The position numbers and the translations under genes are program-made. The notes below the pieces were generated by a model. It saw nothing but the letters and a program-made list of their open reading frames with translations. It was not told the DNA's origin and did no database searches. A DNA stretch of 64,000 nt from Spironucleus salmonicida (taxonomy: Eukaryota > Fornicata > Diplomonadida > Hexamitidae): contig CM035321.1 in the NCBI GenBank assembly GCA_000497125.2, positions 1,392,001-1,456,000 on the forward strand. Direction: 5' to 3'. Of this stretch, positions 11,276 to 22,780 are shown one piece after another. Position 1 is the stretch's first letter; each line of letters begins with the position of its first letter.

Positions 11276-13573
11276 ATGAACCGTTACAAAGAGCTCAAAA
11301 CGCTCGGAAAAGGCTCGTTCGGCCGGGCTGCGCTGGTCGAGGAGATCGCAACCAAAGAAAAATTTGTCATGAAAATCATTCAGATATCGCAAATGAAGCC
11401 AAAAGAGCGGGAGGAGGCGCTGCAGGAGTCCAGAATCCTCGAGAAGCTCCAGCACCCAAACATCACCTCCTACCGCGAGTCATTCTCGGACGCGAAGTTC
11501 CTATACATCGTGATGGAGTACGCGAACTCGGGCGACCTCTACGAGCGGATCAAGGCCCAGAAGGCGAAGGGCGCGCTCTTCCCGGAGGCGCAGGTCTGGG
11601 AGTGGACGATCCAGATCTGCCTTGGTCTGAAGCACATCCATGACCGCCGCATTCTGCACCGCGACCTGAAGACGCAGAACATCTTTTTGAGCGTCGAGGG
11701 CGGCCGACACGTCTGCAAAATCGGCGATTTCGGGGTCTCTAAAATCCTAAATTCGACGATGGAGTGCGCCAGAACGGCCATAGGAACACCATATTACCTC
11801 TCTCCCGAGCTGTGCAACAACCAGGGCTACAACAACAAATCCGACATTTGGGCCCTCGGGTGCATGATTTACGAGATTTGCACGCTGAATCACACGTTCG
11901 AGGCAGCGAACATGAAGATGTTAATCGTCAAAATTCTTGAGGGGAAGTACAAGCCGATTTCGAGCGTCTACTCGAGCGAATTGCGCGATTTGCTCACGAT
12001 GATGCTCCAGAAAGACCCCAAAAAGCGGCCTTCCGTGAATTCCATTTTGAAAATGCCGTCGATTCAGACGAAATTGCACAAATTTCTGCCAGAAACCGTC
12101 AAGGAAATGGAGTTTGCGCACACCGTCTTTCACGGCCAGGGGAACATCATGAAGGGCTTCAAGGAGGAGGACGAGATTAAGTAGATTATGGGTGGAGCTG
12201 CCTTGTTTGGGAATGCGGGAGGCCAGAAACCGGCTGAAAATGAGGTTTAAAAGGTTGTTGTTTAACCACCTGGAATAAATTATCCGACGAATTTGGCTAA
12301 ATCGAAATAGCAGGTTACGCCGATGGTCAAATAAGTTACGCCGTAAGCTAAATAAGCGACTGCAGTTAAGCGGGTTGCACCTGTTTCGCAGTAAAAATCA
12401 TCAAATTCAGTGCCTTCAGATAATACATTGTTTGGAAAATTGAACGAATTAGATGATCTACTGGCCATGAAATCACCTAGTTCATAGGATAGCAATAAAC
12501 CAGTTTAATAATAATAGCTATCTCCAAATTACAATCCATTTTCGTATCCGACACCTCAAAATTTACCGACACCTCCATAGAATCAGCAGAGTAACTAATC
12601 TAATACACCAAATAATCCACTAGCATATAACCCACCTCCGCAATTTGCATAGAAAAATGCTCAAAAAAATCTAAATAATCATTAAAAAGACGTTATTTCC
12701 AAGCTTGCCCCTATGAACGATCGTGATAGAGCTCGATATATGCGGGAAAAGGAACTCCAAGATAAGAAGGATCGTGCATAGTAGTTAAAGCGTTAATCTG
12801 AAGAAAAAATTGCTAATGCTAAGGCTGCTGTCAAGCAAAAATACGAAAAGATCAACCATGAGTACGACTCTAAATTGTAAGCTAAAAAAGAGAGTATGTA
12901 CAGAGATGAGGAAGATTTAGCACGCAGGGCAAAAATTTTAGAAGATAATAAAAAGGCAGAAATGCTAGCGAAGAAGTAGTACGAATTAGAGTAGAAACGA
13001 CTTAACTCTGAGATTGCTGAAAAAGAGAGGAAAAAAGGAGAGGATTAACGTGAGAAGCTGAGATAAATGATGGCGCAGAAAAGGAAAGAAAAAGGTGGCG
13101 GCAATCAGTTTGGTGAGATAGAGGTTATTGAAGAGGCTGGAGCTGGGTAGAAAATGAGAGAAAAATTTGGCGAAGGAGGTGCTGATTATTAAAAGAATTT
13201 ACAGGCTAAAGCCTCAGTTGATATGAAACAACCAGAAAAAGTGTGTGAGGAGGAATCTGAGTCATTTGGAGACGCTCCAGATGCTAATTTTGCTTAAGCA
13301 AATGCAGCAGATGAGTGGAAGAACAAGCTTAATTCCACAGATGGTAAAGAAAGTTTATGTTACCGGATGGAGAGTTTGCGGAGTTTCATGGAGAAATAAC
13401 TCGGGTTTGATAAATTTATGAACGTTTATCAGTCAGTTAATAATGCAAGTGCAAATGATGAAGAAATGGACGATAATTACGTAAGAGAACAACTTGGTGA
13501 TGATAATATGGGATATATGAACTTGATAGTTTAGTTAATTTTGGTAGAGTAGAAGTTTAATGAGAGTTAGTGA
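11276..13573 (+). CDS. NEK-family protein kinase with long coiled-coil tail
   Basis: 765 residues. The kinase domain fills residues 4-262: glycine loop LGKGSFGRA, VAIK-type lysine in FVMKII, catalytic loop HRDLKTQNI, DFG, activation segment end GTPYYLSPEL and KSDIWALGC, all typical of NIMA-related kinases, a family strongly expanded in diplomonads and tied to flagella, basal bodies and mitosis. The tail (from about 300) is Pro/Gln-rich, then a Lys/Glu coiled coil (about 470-600), then an acidic end. The catalytic residues look intact. The first 302 codons contain no TAA/TAG and are GC-rich; the tail has about 30 TAA/TAG Gln codons and is AT-rich. It ends TTAG-TGA. Confidence 0.93.
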
Positions 13574-13667
13574 ACGTGATTTGTGGGGTTTATAGTTACC
13601 TTTGGTATATTTTTTTTAAATAATGTTATCTTCATTCTAGATTTTAATACTTAAGGTATGAAGTTAT

Positions 13668-13751
13668 ACCAATTTGGCCGAGTGGTTAAGGCGGGTGACT
13701 CAAGATCTCCTGGGGGCTAACTCCGCGTGGGTTCAAATCCCACAGTTGGTA
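13668..13751 (+). tRNA. tRNA-Leu (anticodon CAA)
   Basis: 84-nt gene with a 7-bp acceptor stem (ACCAATT with AGTTGGT), D-arm GGCCGAGTGGTTAAGGC, anticodon loop CTCAAGA giving CAA, a long class-II variable arm (GGGGGCTAACTCC) and T-arm GTGGGTTCAAATCCCAC. Internal A and B boxes are clear. A T-T mismatch appears in the anticodon stem. No intron is present, although many eukaryotic tRNA-Leu(CAA) genes carry one. Followed by a T-run (ATTTTTCG) that would serve as the Pol III terminator. Confidence 0.92.
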
Positions 13752-13858
13752 TTTTTCGTCCCGGATTTTATTTTTATATAATCGTTTAGTGAATAGGTTA
13801 AAATATAAGTAAATATAGAATATTATATTGAAATTTAAACTATTCACATATAAATAAA

Positions 13859-14167
13859 TCACTTAAACATATCATGAACTTTTTATCTAGCATTTTCTCT
13901 AAATTAAAGCTTCAATTATCTGGTTAGGATCGTGTCTGTTTCCTATATGTCCAAAGCAGATTGGGCGTACTCTGTTTTTTCGTTAAGCGTAGAAAGTGAG
14001 TCTCGATGATTTAAAAGAGCAAATTGTGATTATTTTTCAATAAGTCTTGTTGAGTTCCTTTGTTTCGGCACTTGACTTAATGCATGTTCATCATTTAACT
14101 AGTCGCCAGGTTTCCCCTCTTAGCATGTATTTTATCCGTCATCTTCAATAGAGTCACTTGTACCCAT
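13859..14167 (-). CDS. small unknown protein
   Basis: 102 residues, MGTSDSIEDDGQNTC at the start, ending VHDMFK before AAG-TGA. Hydrophilic with charged helices. The MG start could allow N-myristoylation (MGTSDS), like the other MGxx small proteins in this window, but the rest is not alike. Function unknown. Confidence 0.65.
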
Positions 14168-14603
14168 TTTACGTGATCATATGGTGATTAAATATGAATT
14201 AATAACTATAGTATTTTATAAAATATATAAATCACGTTGCATATTATTAAATATACTAAATTTGATTTTTGAAAAATTCGGAAAGGTCTGATTAAATAAT
14301 TCGCACAAGTTACCATTTATGATTATATTAAAAAATATTTTATGCGATATTAAATAGGTTTATATATAACTATGTATAAATAGTTGAAAAATTAATGATA
14401 CCGGATTGTCCCAATTCAACAATGAATTGGCTCTTAAAAGTATCAATGCTATCGGATGATTAAAGTACAGATGTACATACCTATAGATCTTTGATAACTA
14501 CTTGCGAACTTTCACTATCTCAAAAAAGTATTTTCATCATCGCTGTGAAGTGAAAATATGAAAAAGAATTTTTAAAATATAATATATTAAATATAATAAT
14601 TAA
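14168..14603. other. AT-rich spacer
   Basis: 436 bp between minus-strand genes. One short inverted repeat is visible around 14408-14432 (CCAATTCAACAATGAATTGG). No gene seen. Confidence 0.5.
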
Positions 14604-15260
14604 TCAGAAAAGTTCTTCATAACTTTGGATTTCAATCATACATAAATGCTTTTTCTAATCATACATTCGTTTATCTGTAAGTATTCCTACTACCAAGCAC
14701 CCACTATTAACAGCTCCTTAAAGACCATGCAAACTGTCTTCAAAAACAGCACATTAAGATGGCTCGGCCCCTATTCTTTTCATACATTCTAAATAAACAG
14801 CTGGATCTGGTTTACTTTTACCCACATCATCACATGAAACTACTGCCTAGACATGTTTCTTAATTGATTAGTAATTATTAAGAAATGCATCAATTACATA
14901 AATAGGAGATGCTGTAGCTATTCCAAAGGGTATATTTTAAGCAATAAGATAATTTAAAAATTTTTCTGCTCCTGGGACAAATTTAATTTATGTGGCAAAA
15001 ATTGATTCGCTATGTGTCCTATATGCATCCATAATTTACTCTGGCTTAACATTTGATAATTTATTATACTAAATTATCCAGGAGGCAATATCAAACATAG
15101 AAAATCCCATTGTTACTTAAAAGTGTTTTTCCAAATCATATGGAATATTAAATTATGAGTAAACCTATAAATCAATAGTTTCCCATATATTAATCGAGTC
15201 AGTTAAAGTACCATCAAAATCAAACACATAATATTTAATATCTGATAACTTTTCGTGCAT
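14604..15260 (-). CDS. HAD-superfamily phosphatase (beta-phosphoglucomutase-like)
   Basis: 218 residues. HAD motif I is YVFDFDGTLTDS (nucleophile Asp and acid/base Asp), motif II Thr/Ser lies in GIATASP, motif III Lys in DDVGKSKPDPAVYLE, and motif IV in CAVFEDS, with a helical cap between motifs I and II. This is the pattern of small-molecule phosphatases and phosphoglucomutases acting on sugar phosphates; the substrate cannot be told. A second family member lies at 43867-44502 and shares the GIATAS/AIASA and SCDDVGK motifs. Confidence 0.87.
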
Positions 15261-15311
15261 TACGATTTAGTAATAATTATTATGTAAACAATATAAAGTA
15301 ATTAACATAAA
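15261..15311. promoter_or_regulatory. short divergent promoter region
   Basis: Only 51 bp separate the ATGs of the HAD gene (minus) and the small gene at 15312 (plus). AT-rich, with TAATAATTATTATG. Any promoters for both genes must lie here or inside the coding sequence. Confidence 0.45.
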
Positions 15312-15584
15312 ATGCCTAAATTTCCACCTCAAAATAAAACCCTTATTGATGAATTACATAAATAAAATATAGCATCTATGAGTAAGAAAATAGTCAATTT
15401 AAAGTAGTCTTCTTAAATTACAAAACGAGCATCAGCTGCATAATCAACGAATATGGTTACATCTATAGATTCATCTTAAGAGATTATATATGAACCTATG
15501 AGAAAAGAACCAGAGATACCGTTTAGGGAGTTTAAAGTTCGTCGTGGAAGACCCATAATGACATTTTCTGGAAACTAATAATGA
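15312..15584 (+). CDS. small unknown protein
   Basis: 90 residues, MPKFPPQNKTLIDEL at the start and a basic motif FKVRRGRPIMTFSGN near the end, then two TAA (Gln) codons before TGA. The basic C-terminal motif is slightly AT-hook-like (RRGRP), which would suggest DNA binding, but this is weak. No family recognised. Confidence 0.6.
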
Positions 15585-15702
15585 ATAATTATTTTATTTT
15601 TTGTAATATTATATCCTAGTTATCTTAATTCATCTGAATTTAATGTATAAAAATTTAATTTAATATAAAATAAGTTAATACAGTTAATATTATTACAGGC
15701 AC

Positions 15703-17220
15703 TCACTTACTCAACATTTTTAGTACTTTTCCATTCCTGTTAAGCTATTTACGAACATTAAGAAAGATTTCATTTTCGACTGCTCCCTATACGAAATATA
15801 CTACTTATACTGAATCCTTTTATCCGATTCTAACCGATCGTGAAATTGATTACTAAATTTCGTTAGGATTATAACTGAAATCTGCAAAAATAATACATTT
15901 AGCCTCTATGATATTTAATCCTACATTACCAATGGGATACGTTAAAAGAAGCACTGATTTTTCGGTAGTAATTTTAAAATTAGTTAAAATGGATGTTCTT
16001 TCGTCATTTGGTGTATTACCGTCAATTCTAAAAACCTGTAATGGTATAAAATGTTATAATACATCTAAATGAGAAATAAATTACGAAAAAATAAGGAACT
16101 TCGTGATGGAGCAACTAGAAAGAAAAGCTATAATTTTTTCAGTTTTTGGCTATAAACTTCCAAAGAAATATTTCTTGTCCAATGGAAATTAAATTTTTAA
16201 AGCTGCTTAATAAAGCTATACTTTTGATAATGAACAAAGATAATTAAAATAAGAATCTTATATGTCTAAAAATTCAAATTTTCCTAACATCTTTTTAACT
16301 TTGAAATAATTTGATTTAGATTCTAAGATTAGAAAATCAATCATTTATTAACTAATTATAGGATCATTATCGATTGTTACCGTTGAACATGCATTTCTTC
16401 GTTATTGTATAATGCTTCCTTCATTTTATATTTAATCAATATATACAATAAGTTCCTAATAATCTGGAATTTTATCATTTAGAATAGAAATTTCTCTTCG
16501 AATAAACTGATTTTTAATTAAGCTAAACAATTTACTGTATGTGCTAGATTTTTATTAATACGATTGGTCAAAATCTTATATCTTTTATATTAAATGATGA
16601 ACATCTTTATGCATGATACTCGTCATCAAAAATAAACCTTCTAGTTTTACCTGAAGTGGTGTTCCTGTTAGTAAAATTAATCTTCGTGTTTATAATTTTA
16701 TTAAATTTTTATAAAATTAAGTTTATGTAGATTAAAATAAATGAATTTCATCTACAATTATTATTTTAAATTTCAATGTACGCAAAAATGGATCCTTTAG
16801 CATACAATGAGTTGTTAGGATGATATTGCTATTATAGCATTATTTTGAGGTTATCTATCTTGATTATTTACTGCCATTGTAAACGGTAACGGTAAAACAG
16901 TCAAATAATTTTATTTCACATATCCAATTTTAAATTAATTAATTTGGTACAATTATAAGAAACTATGAGGATTTTAAGAAATATTTCAGAGTTATTAATG
17001 TTTACAAAGTTTTACCTAATCCTTATTCGTCAAATAATGCTGCAGAGCTATACTTTAAAATCTAAATTAGCTTTTTGCAGCCGTCTATCTAATGTGAAAG
17101 AAGAGGTATGGGAGAATTAGGTAGAATGATGTTGCTAGCCTGCTTAATTCTATTATTTAATTCTTTATGTTCATTATAGATAGTTTAAAAATGCTGTGTT
17201 AATGTGTCGTCACCACTCAT
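15703..17220 (-). CDS. SNF2-family helicase/ATPase
   Basis: 505 residues. Helicase lobe 1: Walker A DEQGLGKTLQT (about residue 65), motif II IIVDEIH (about 155, a DEIH variant of DEAH), motif III LLTGTPLQ (about 187). Lobe 2: DGNTPNDERTS (about 403), NVGLNIIEA, and SRSVRIGQ (about 465), matching the SNF2 R-x-x-R-x-G-Q motif. Short for a SNF2 protein and without extra chromatin-reading domains, so it is close to a minimal ATPase core (SMARCAL1- or Rad5-like in size). It would act in the nucleus on chromatin or DNA repair. Ends AAG-TGA. Confidence 0.88.
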
Positions 17221-17317
17221 CTTTTATCTGTAGTAAAAATCATGGGATAATTATAAATATAATTATTAGTAAAAATACAAATCACATATCAAGTTTCCCG
17301 GTAAGTTATATATTATA

Positions 17318-17644
17318 TCAGAGCATACTAGCAGAGTCTTCGCCGCACTGATAAATAAAGTGCTCGACGGAGCCAGCAAAGTGCTTAAAATTGCTAGCTT
17401 ACTGCTCCAGCTGCTACGCGTCGTAGTTGTCGAACAGGCGACCGGACTCCGTCTAGTTGTACAGCTGGCCGATGTTTATCAACTACTGGTCAAACCGAAC
17501 CTCGTCGTTCGAGATTTCGCAGTCCAGTGCAGAAGACTACTTCACAATTTTATAATAATGAGACTATAACGGCGTGATAACATTCTATATCTCCTCCATA
17601 TCGTTTTATTGATCGTGATTATATTTAGACTCTTCTGTGCCCAT
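17318..17644 (-). CDS. unknown 108-residue protein, copy 1
   Basis: Starts MGTEESKYNHDQQNDMEE and ends CGEDSASML before TGA at 17318-17320, exactly at the edge of the duplicated block. Gln-rich (TAA/TAG plus CAG). GC-rich in the 3' two thirds. The MGTEES start might be myristoylated, but with acidic residues it is a weak match. It differs from copy 2 by one residue (Gln here, Tyr in copy 2) and one silent change. Function unknown. Confidence 0.65.
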
Positions 17645-18186
17645 TTTAGATTGAAAACAATTGATAGAGTATATACTTTCATAAGTTTATATTTTTGTTT
17701 AACTGTAAAAATCCTCAGGATAATAGCAATAAATTATTCATATATACCGAGATGATTTTCTAATCATCTGAGATATACATATATTATATTTCCTATAGAA
17801 TTATATTTAATCCACAAATTAAGTATTGAGTTTAGCTACCTGTTAGAAATATGATTAAGAATTATACAACTATCGAATGATATTGTGATTCTATTACCAT
17901 ATGTACGTTTACTGCATATATAAAATCAATATGCTTTAATTCTTTTTTCTAATTATTTCAGATCAATAAAATTATAATACTATTGTTAATTTCTACATTT
18001 CTTACAATTTTATATCGTGGTAGTGTTTTATTAAATCTTATTATTTCCTAAGATTCCTTTAATGACAAAATTAAGTAAGTATTCATATTACAGTTATATT
18101 CATTCGCTATTATTTTACTTTAGCATTGCAATTCTCATATATTTGTATTGTGTTTATATTATATAATATGGCACACATTCTCCAGA

Positions 18187-18672
18187 ATGTCCTATCTGAA
18201 CGTGATCAAGTAGCAGCAGACCGAAATTTCCCAGCTGAGGGAACAGGTCGCACTGCTAACATCCACACCACTCCTCCGGGAGATCGACTCCAGAATCGCG
18301 AGCAGCCTGGAGCCGCAGATGCTCCTCTACACGCAGCAGGTCGCCCCGCTCATGGCCGAGAACCAGCGCCTGAAGGAGGTCATCGCGGACCTCACCGCAC
18401 GCCTCACCGCCTCCCAGGCCGACTCTCTGCGGGAAGCACACTTCGGCGGCCCCGGATCGGACCGCGAGCCCCCGAGGCAGTATGCGGCGTGCCCCGGCGG
18501 TTCCCACGGCACCCTGCTGGATAACCTGTTCGCAGAGCTGCAGGAGGAGCGGCGCATGCGCAAGGCGGCCCAGGGACAGCTAGCGCAGCAGGAGCGGTAC
18601 GGGACCTACATGGAGAACGCGTTCCGGAACGTGGTGCAGGCCCAGAGCGCAGCACCTGTGTTCAGTGAGTGA
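18187..18672 (+). CDS. GC-rich coiled-coil protein, copy 1
   Basis: 161 residues from ATG 18187 (MSYLNVIKQQQTEISQL) to TGA 18670-18672. One TAG (Gln) at codon 9 and otherwise CAG. Coiled coil at residues 10-35 and 55-85, a Gly/Pro-rich loop (FGGPGSDREPP), then a second helix with NLFAELQEERRMRK. Much higher in GC than the flanks. A competing frame from ATG 18168 also runs about 120 codons but gives a Pro/Arg/Gly-rich sequence without structure, so I prefer this one. A TATATTATATAAT element lies just upstream. Unknown function. Confidence 0.72.
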
Positions 18673-18708
18673 GGCGGTTGGATTGCAAGGCTCATTAGCA
18701 CAGCCGCT

Positions 18709-18799
18709 ATGGCAGAAACGGCGGCACCGCTAGCGCGGGCCTCGCCCAACGGGAAACTCTCCCTCTACGATGCTGGCAGCTCGGTGGTGATGGGGAGGA
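18709..18799 (+). pseudogene. 5' gene fragment at duplication edge, copy 1
   Basis: An ATG opens MAETAAPLARASPNGKLSLY, GC-rich like real genes nearby, but the duplicated block ends after 30 codons and the continuation is AT-rich and unrelated in the two copies. I read this as the 5' end of a gene cut by the duplication. The frame stays open to TGA at about 19139 here, yet the tail looks like translated spacer. Confidence 0.45.
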
Positions 18800-19247
18800 T
18801 GATTATAATCCAGGATCAGGTACCAGCTACGAGCTAAACTTTTTAATTTGGTTAAATATATTGTTTAGATATTGATAAGCTTATTAAATTATTATTTTCA
18901 TACTGTATGTAAATATTATTTAGTTATAGACTACGAGTAATCTTCAAATTTATCAATATTTAGATAATTTCATTTTACAAAATTTCTCTGATTTTGTAAA
19001 TGGAATGTTAAATTCTTTACTTTAAGCTCCCTTATATTCTAAAATCTCAGAAAATATATTCTTCAAAAATAATGATTTACCATCATGTCCTGATAATATT
19101 ATTACCCAGACTTAATCTCTTATTACCTCTTGCATGTTGAATTATGAATAAATAGTAACTTTATTAATAAAATTTGGTTGCTATCAATATAATAATTGTT
19201 AATACTTTACAATACCATCACATTAAAAATAAAGTTTAAATATGGTT
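18800..19247. other. AT-rich spacer
   Basis: 448 bp of AT-rich DNA between the duplication edge and the end of the oxidoreductase gene. Just after the edge one frame reads DYNPGSGTSYE, reminiscent of a SHIPPO repeat, but it stops within 25 codons. Confidence 0.4.
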
Positions 19248-21737
19248 TCACTCATTTGAGTAGTATTTCTGATACTCTTCGCTAACCTGAGGATAGAAAA
19301 CCTTGCCGTAAAGTTCGGGGTCAATACTACAGTCCATACTACTTAAATACTTGTTAATTTCCAGACCAGCAACTTTTCCAGCACCGAGAGCCTTGATAAC
19401 AGTCGCAGCACCTGTGTTTACATCTCCACCAGCATAAACTCCATCTAAACTAGTTTTTAAATTATCATCAGTTTTGATAAGACCTCTGTTGGTATCTAAA
19501 CCAGGCGTGCTAGATGGAATAATAGGATTAGGTCCTTAACCTACAGCAATAACAACCATTTGGCAGGTGAAGAAACCTTCTTAACCTTCACAGCTCACAA
19601 TCTGACCATTTTCAAACATATTAACTTACGTTCTGAGCCCTTTAATACCATTTCCTTCACAATTTCCAACAATTTCAATTGGTGCATTTAGCGTTCCAAA
19701 TTCAATACCCTCTTCTTGTGCATGTTCTACTTCTTCAGCTCTTGCAGGGCTGTCCTATATTCTCCGTCTGTAAACGATTGTGACCTAAGCTCCCAGTCTC
19801 TATGCGCATCTTGCACAATCCATAGCAACATTTCCAGCACCAATAACTACTACTTACTACGCATGCATTACAGGAGTATCACTTACCTATGGGAAAGTAT
19901 AAGCCTTCATCAAGTTGCATCTTGTTAAAAATTCGTTTGCGCTCAAAACACCAGGCAAATCCTCTCCTGGAATACCTAAAAATCTTGGTAAACCAGCACC
20001 GGATCCAATGAAGAATGCAGAAAATCCTTCTTTTTTCAAATCATCAATTGTAGCGGATTTACCAACTACAAAATTAGTACGAGTTTCCACGACACCGAGC
20101 CTTTAAAGGCCTGCAATTTCATGTGCTACAATTTCTTTAGGAAGACGGAATTCAGGAATACCATAACTTAAAACACCACCAAGTTTATGCAAAGCTTCGA
20201 AAATAACTACTGAGTGCCCGGCTTTAGCAACTTCACCAGCTGCCGCAATACCTGCAGGACCAGAACCAATAACAGCAACTTTCTTTCCAGTCAGCTGAAC
20301 TGGTTTAATGCGATTTTCTTCGTCTAAAAGAGCTTTTTCTTCTAGATTATTTTCTCTAACATAGTCAGCTACAAAACGCTCTAAACGACCTATTCCGACC
20401 GCCTCACGGCCTGTACGTTCAAGAATACAACCATATGTACCTTCTGCGCACTAACACTGGCTCTCTTGAGGGCAAACTCTACCAGAAATTGCAGGGCACG
20501 AATGGGCTGATTTGATGATTCTATACGCACCCAAGAAGTCTTAATCTTTGATTTTCTGGATGAACTGAGGAATTGGGACCTAAACTGGGCAGCCTTTTAT
20601 GCACATTGGCTTTGGGCAGTTCAAACACCTTTTAGCTTCGTTTACTGCCATTTCTGCCGTGTAGCCGAGAGCTACCTCGGTCCAGTTTTGAGCACGGAAC
20701 TCTGGGTCCTAGACTGGCATAGGTGTCTGCTTTTTAGGGATTTTGTTTGCTGGGATTTTCGTCTGAACTGGTTTTTCAATGGGAAGCTGTTTCTCCTCCT
20801 ACTCCTCCTTGCAATACGTCGTCATTCTCTGTCTCAAATTTTGCCAATCGACTACGTGGGCATCGAATTCTGGCCCGTCAACACACGCAAACTTGGTCTT
20901 TCCGTCAACGTTGACTCTGCATGCGCCGCACATACCTGTGCCGTCGACCATAGTGGTGTTTAGAGATACAATAGTGGGGATTTTGTAGGGACGTGTTACC
21001 TCAGAAACTGCGCGCATCATGGGGAGGGGGCCGATGGCGTAAACCTCAGCGAATCTGCGTTCTGGGATCTTCTCTTCATCTTCCTTCACATAGCCTGCTT
21101 TATCAATAATTTGTTGTAATGCAGTTGTTCCAAAACCATGGATGCCGTAACTTCCGTCATCGGTAGTAACGTAGCACTCGTGTGAAACTGCGCGCATTTT
21201 ATCCTCCCAAAAGATGAGCTCTTTCATCCTTGCTCCAAAAATGGTTATGACGTGATTTCCAGGCCTTTTATAAATTTCTCTTGCGATGGGATAAACTGGA
21301 GCAGTTCCGACACCACCGGCTACTAGAACGACTACACCCATGTTGTCATGAATTTGCGACGGGTGTCCTAAGGGTCCAGCAATATCGTGAATATTGTCAC
21401 CTACCTGCATATTGTTAATAATCTTTGAGGATCTACCAATACTTTAACAAACTAAAGTGATTGTGAGCTTTTCTCTGTCAAAATCGGCAATTGTAAGAGG
21501 AATTCTCTCAGCTTTCTCATTAGCTCGTACAATTACGAATTATCCAGCTTGACAGTGTGCTGCCACATTGGGAGAGATGATAACGAACTCAAGAATTTCA
21601 GGGTTGGTAGATAACACAACTCTTTCGATAATTTTATAGGTAATATCATTATTTGGTGTGATATAACGTTCACGAGTCTATGGTTTCTCAACAGTCTTAT
21701 AACCATCTGCACGAATAACATCTTCAATATCAGCCAT
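19248..21737 (-). CDS. fused NfnA/NfnB-type (SudB/SudA-like) ferredoxin/NAD(P) oxidoreductase
   Basis: 829 residues. The N-terminal part (about 1-290) is a ferredoxin-reductase-like FAD/NAD(P) module with a [2Fe-2S] cysteine set around GMCGACRVNVDG and FACVDGPE (about 265-285), as in NfnA/SudB. The C-terminal part (about 340-829) is a glutamate-synthase-small-subunit-like module: 4Fe-4S cysteines in CLNCPKPMCIKGCP and CPAISGRVCPQESQCQC, FAD site VIGSGPAGIAAAG (about 490), NAD(P) site VVIGAGNVAMDCARCA, and the C-terminal FAD motif GVYAGGDVNTGAATV. Bacterial Nfn couples NADH, NADPH and ferredoxin; SudAB also reduces sulfur. In this anaerobe it would balance cytosolic redox. No transit peptide. 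Ends GAG-TGA. Confidence 0.9.
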
Positions 21738-22206
21738 TTATTGAAATCAGACTTGATAAATTATGTTATAGTGGATATTAATATAATAAATAATTGGTTT
21801 TACGTTTTTACCATACTTAAATTTGTGATTTTATGGGATTTACTATTAATTATTTTTATTTTTGTCATATTGTTTCAGATTTATCGTTTAACATTGTATG
21901 ATAATAATATTTGTTTTATACAAAAGTTTATAATAAGTTTTTGTGGTTTGTAAAAATTATGTAGTAAACTTTGATCTATAAGAAAAGAAAAGGAAAGAAT
22001 ATATCCACAGTGTTGATGATCATTGTTTTTATATAGACTTATTTATTCTTTTAGATATCTTATATTTGTGGCAAATTTATTCACAGTTACCGTAGTATTG
22101 AATAAAGAAATTTAGTAAGTAAGAAGTTAGTATTATGGTAAAAATAATTTTATCTTTACTATATATTATTCAATATAAATATTTCCCACTTTATTTTCCA
22201 TTTTAA
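21738..22206. other. AT-rich divergent spacer
   Basis: 469 bp between the oxidoreductase (minus) and RPB5 (plus). One hydrophobic frame starts at 21741 but is T-rich translated spacer. No gene supported. Confidence 0.5.
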
Positions 22207-22752
22207 ATGGACCTTAATGAAGAACAATTTGCTCGTTTATATGAAAACTGTATGAAATTATATACTTATAGACATATTGATTAACCGACTTGCCAAACTC
22301 CAGATTTCTCTCGAGTAAATTCTATAGACGCTTTACATTTAGCCACAAAAAATTTAGTAATATCATTTAATCAGAAATATAGTTCTGGAACAGTTATATA
22401 AGCTGCTGCTTGTGCACATAAATATAATTCTAAAAATGCTCTTTTAATTGTTTTTGAAGATATTCCATTGAAAAAAACTCGTTCTATAGATCAAAATGGT
22501 GTTCACGTAAAAGTTATTAACGCTAACGATATGTTATAAGATATCTTTGAGCATCCTTTAGTACCTAGATAGAGGCTCCTGAATGATGATGAAAAGGTTA
22601 CAATTATGAATAGAATGCATGTTAGTTTAGAATAAATGGCAAAAATGAGTATAGATGACCCAGTGAGTGTTAGATTAGGTGCCTTAAGGGGTGATATAGT
22701 TGAGATAGAAAGAGGCCAAAAGGACGATATTTTCTATAGAGCAGTTTTGTGA
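22207..22752 (+). CDS. RPB5: RNA polymerase subunit RPB5 (RPABC1)
   Basis: 181 residues, a little shorter than the usual 200-215. The C-terminal assembly domain is clear: EHPLVPRQRLLNDDEK matches the H-x-LVP-x-H pattern, and DDPVSVRLGALRGDIVEIER matches the DPVARY-G-x-x-G-x-VVKI-R pattern, followed by DIFYRAVL. The N-terminal jaw domain is diverged. RPB5 is shared by RNA polymerases I, II and III and sits in the lower jaw. The His of LVPxH is Arg-Gln here. Confidence 0.88.
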
Positions 22753-22780
22753 TATTTTTCATTTCACTTATCTTTCCTTA

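Larger units (their letters stand above)
17318..18799. repeat. segmental duplication, copy 1
   Basis: 1482 bp nearly identical to 25363-26844 (constant offset 8045). I see three substitutions: 17399 T/25444 G, 17528 T/25573 G, and 18790 A/26835 C. The left edge coincides with the stop codon of the minus gene; the right edge falls inside a short open frame. No terminal inverted repeats or target-site duplication seen. Confidence 0.95.

Noticed and set aside
18126-18524. 132-codon plus-strand frame in the duplicated GC-rich gene (also 26171-26569)
   Set aside because: It overlaps the better coiled-coil frame starting at 18187, is rich in Pro/Arg/Gly typical of an out-of-frame GC-rich read, and begins in AT-rich upstream DNA.
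21741-21953. 70-codon hydrophobic plus frame
   Set aside because: T-rich spacer translated into Ile/Phe/Leu; lies in the promoter region of two divergent genes.
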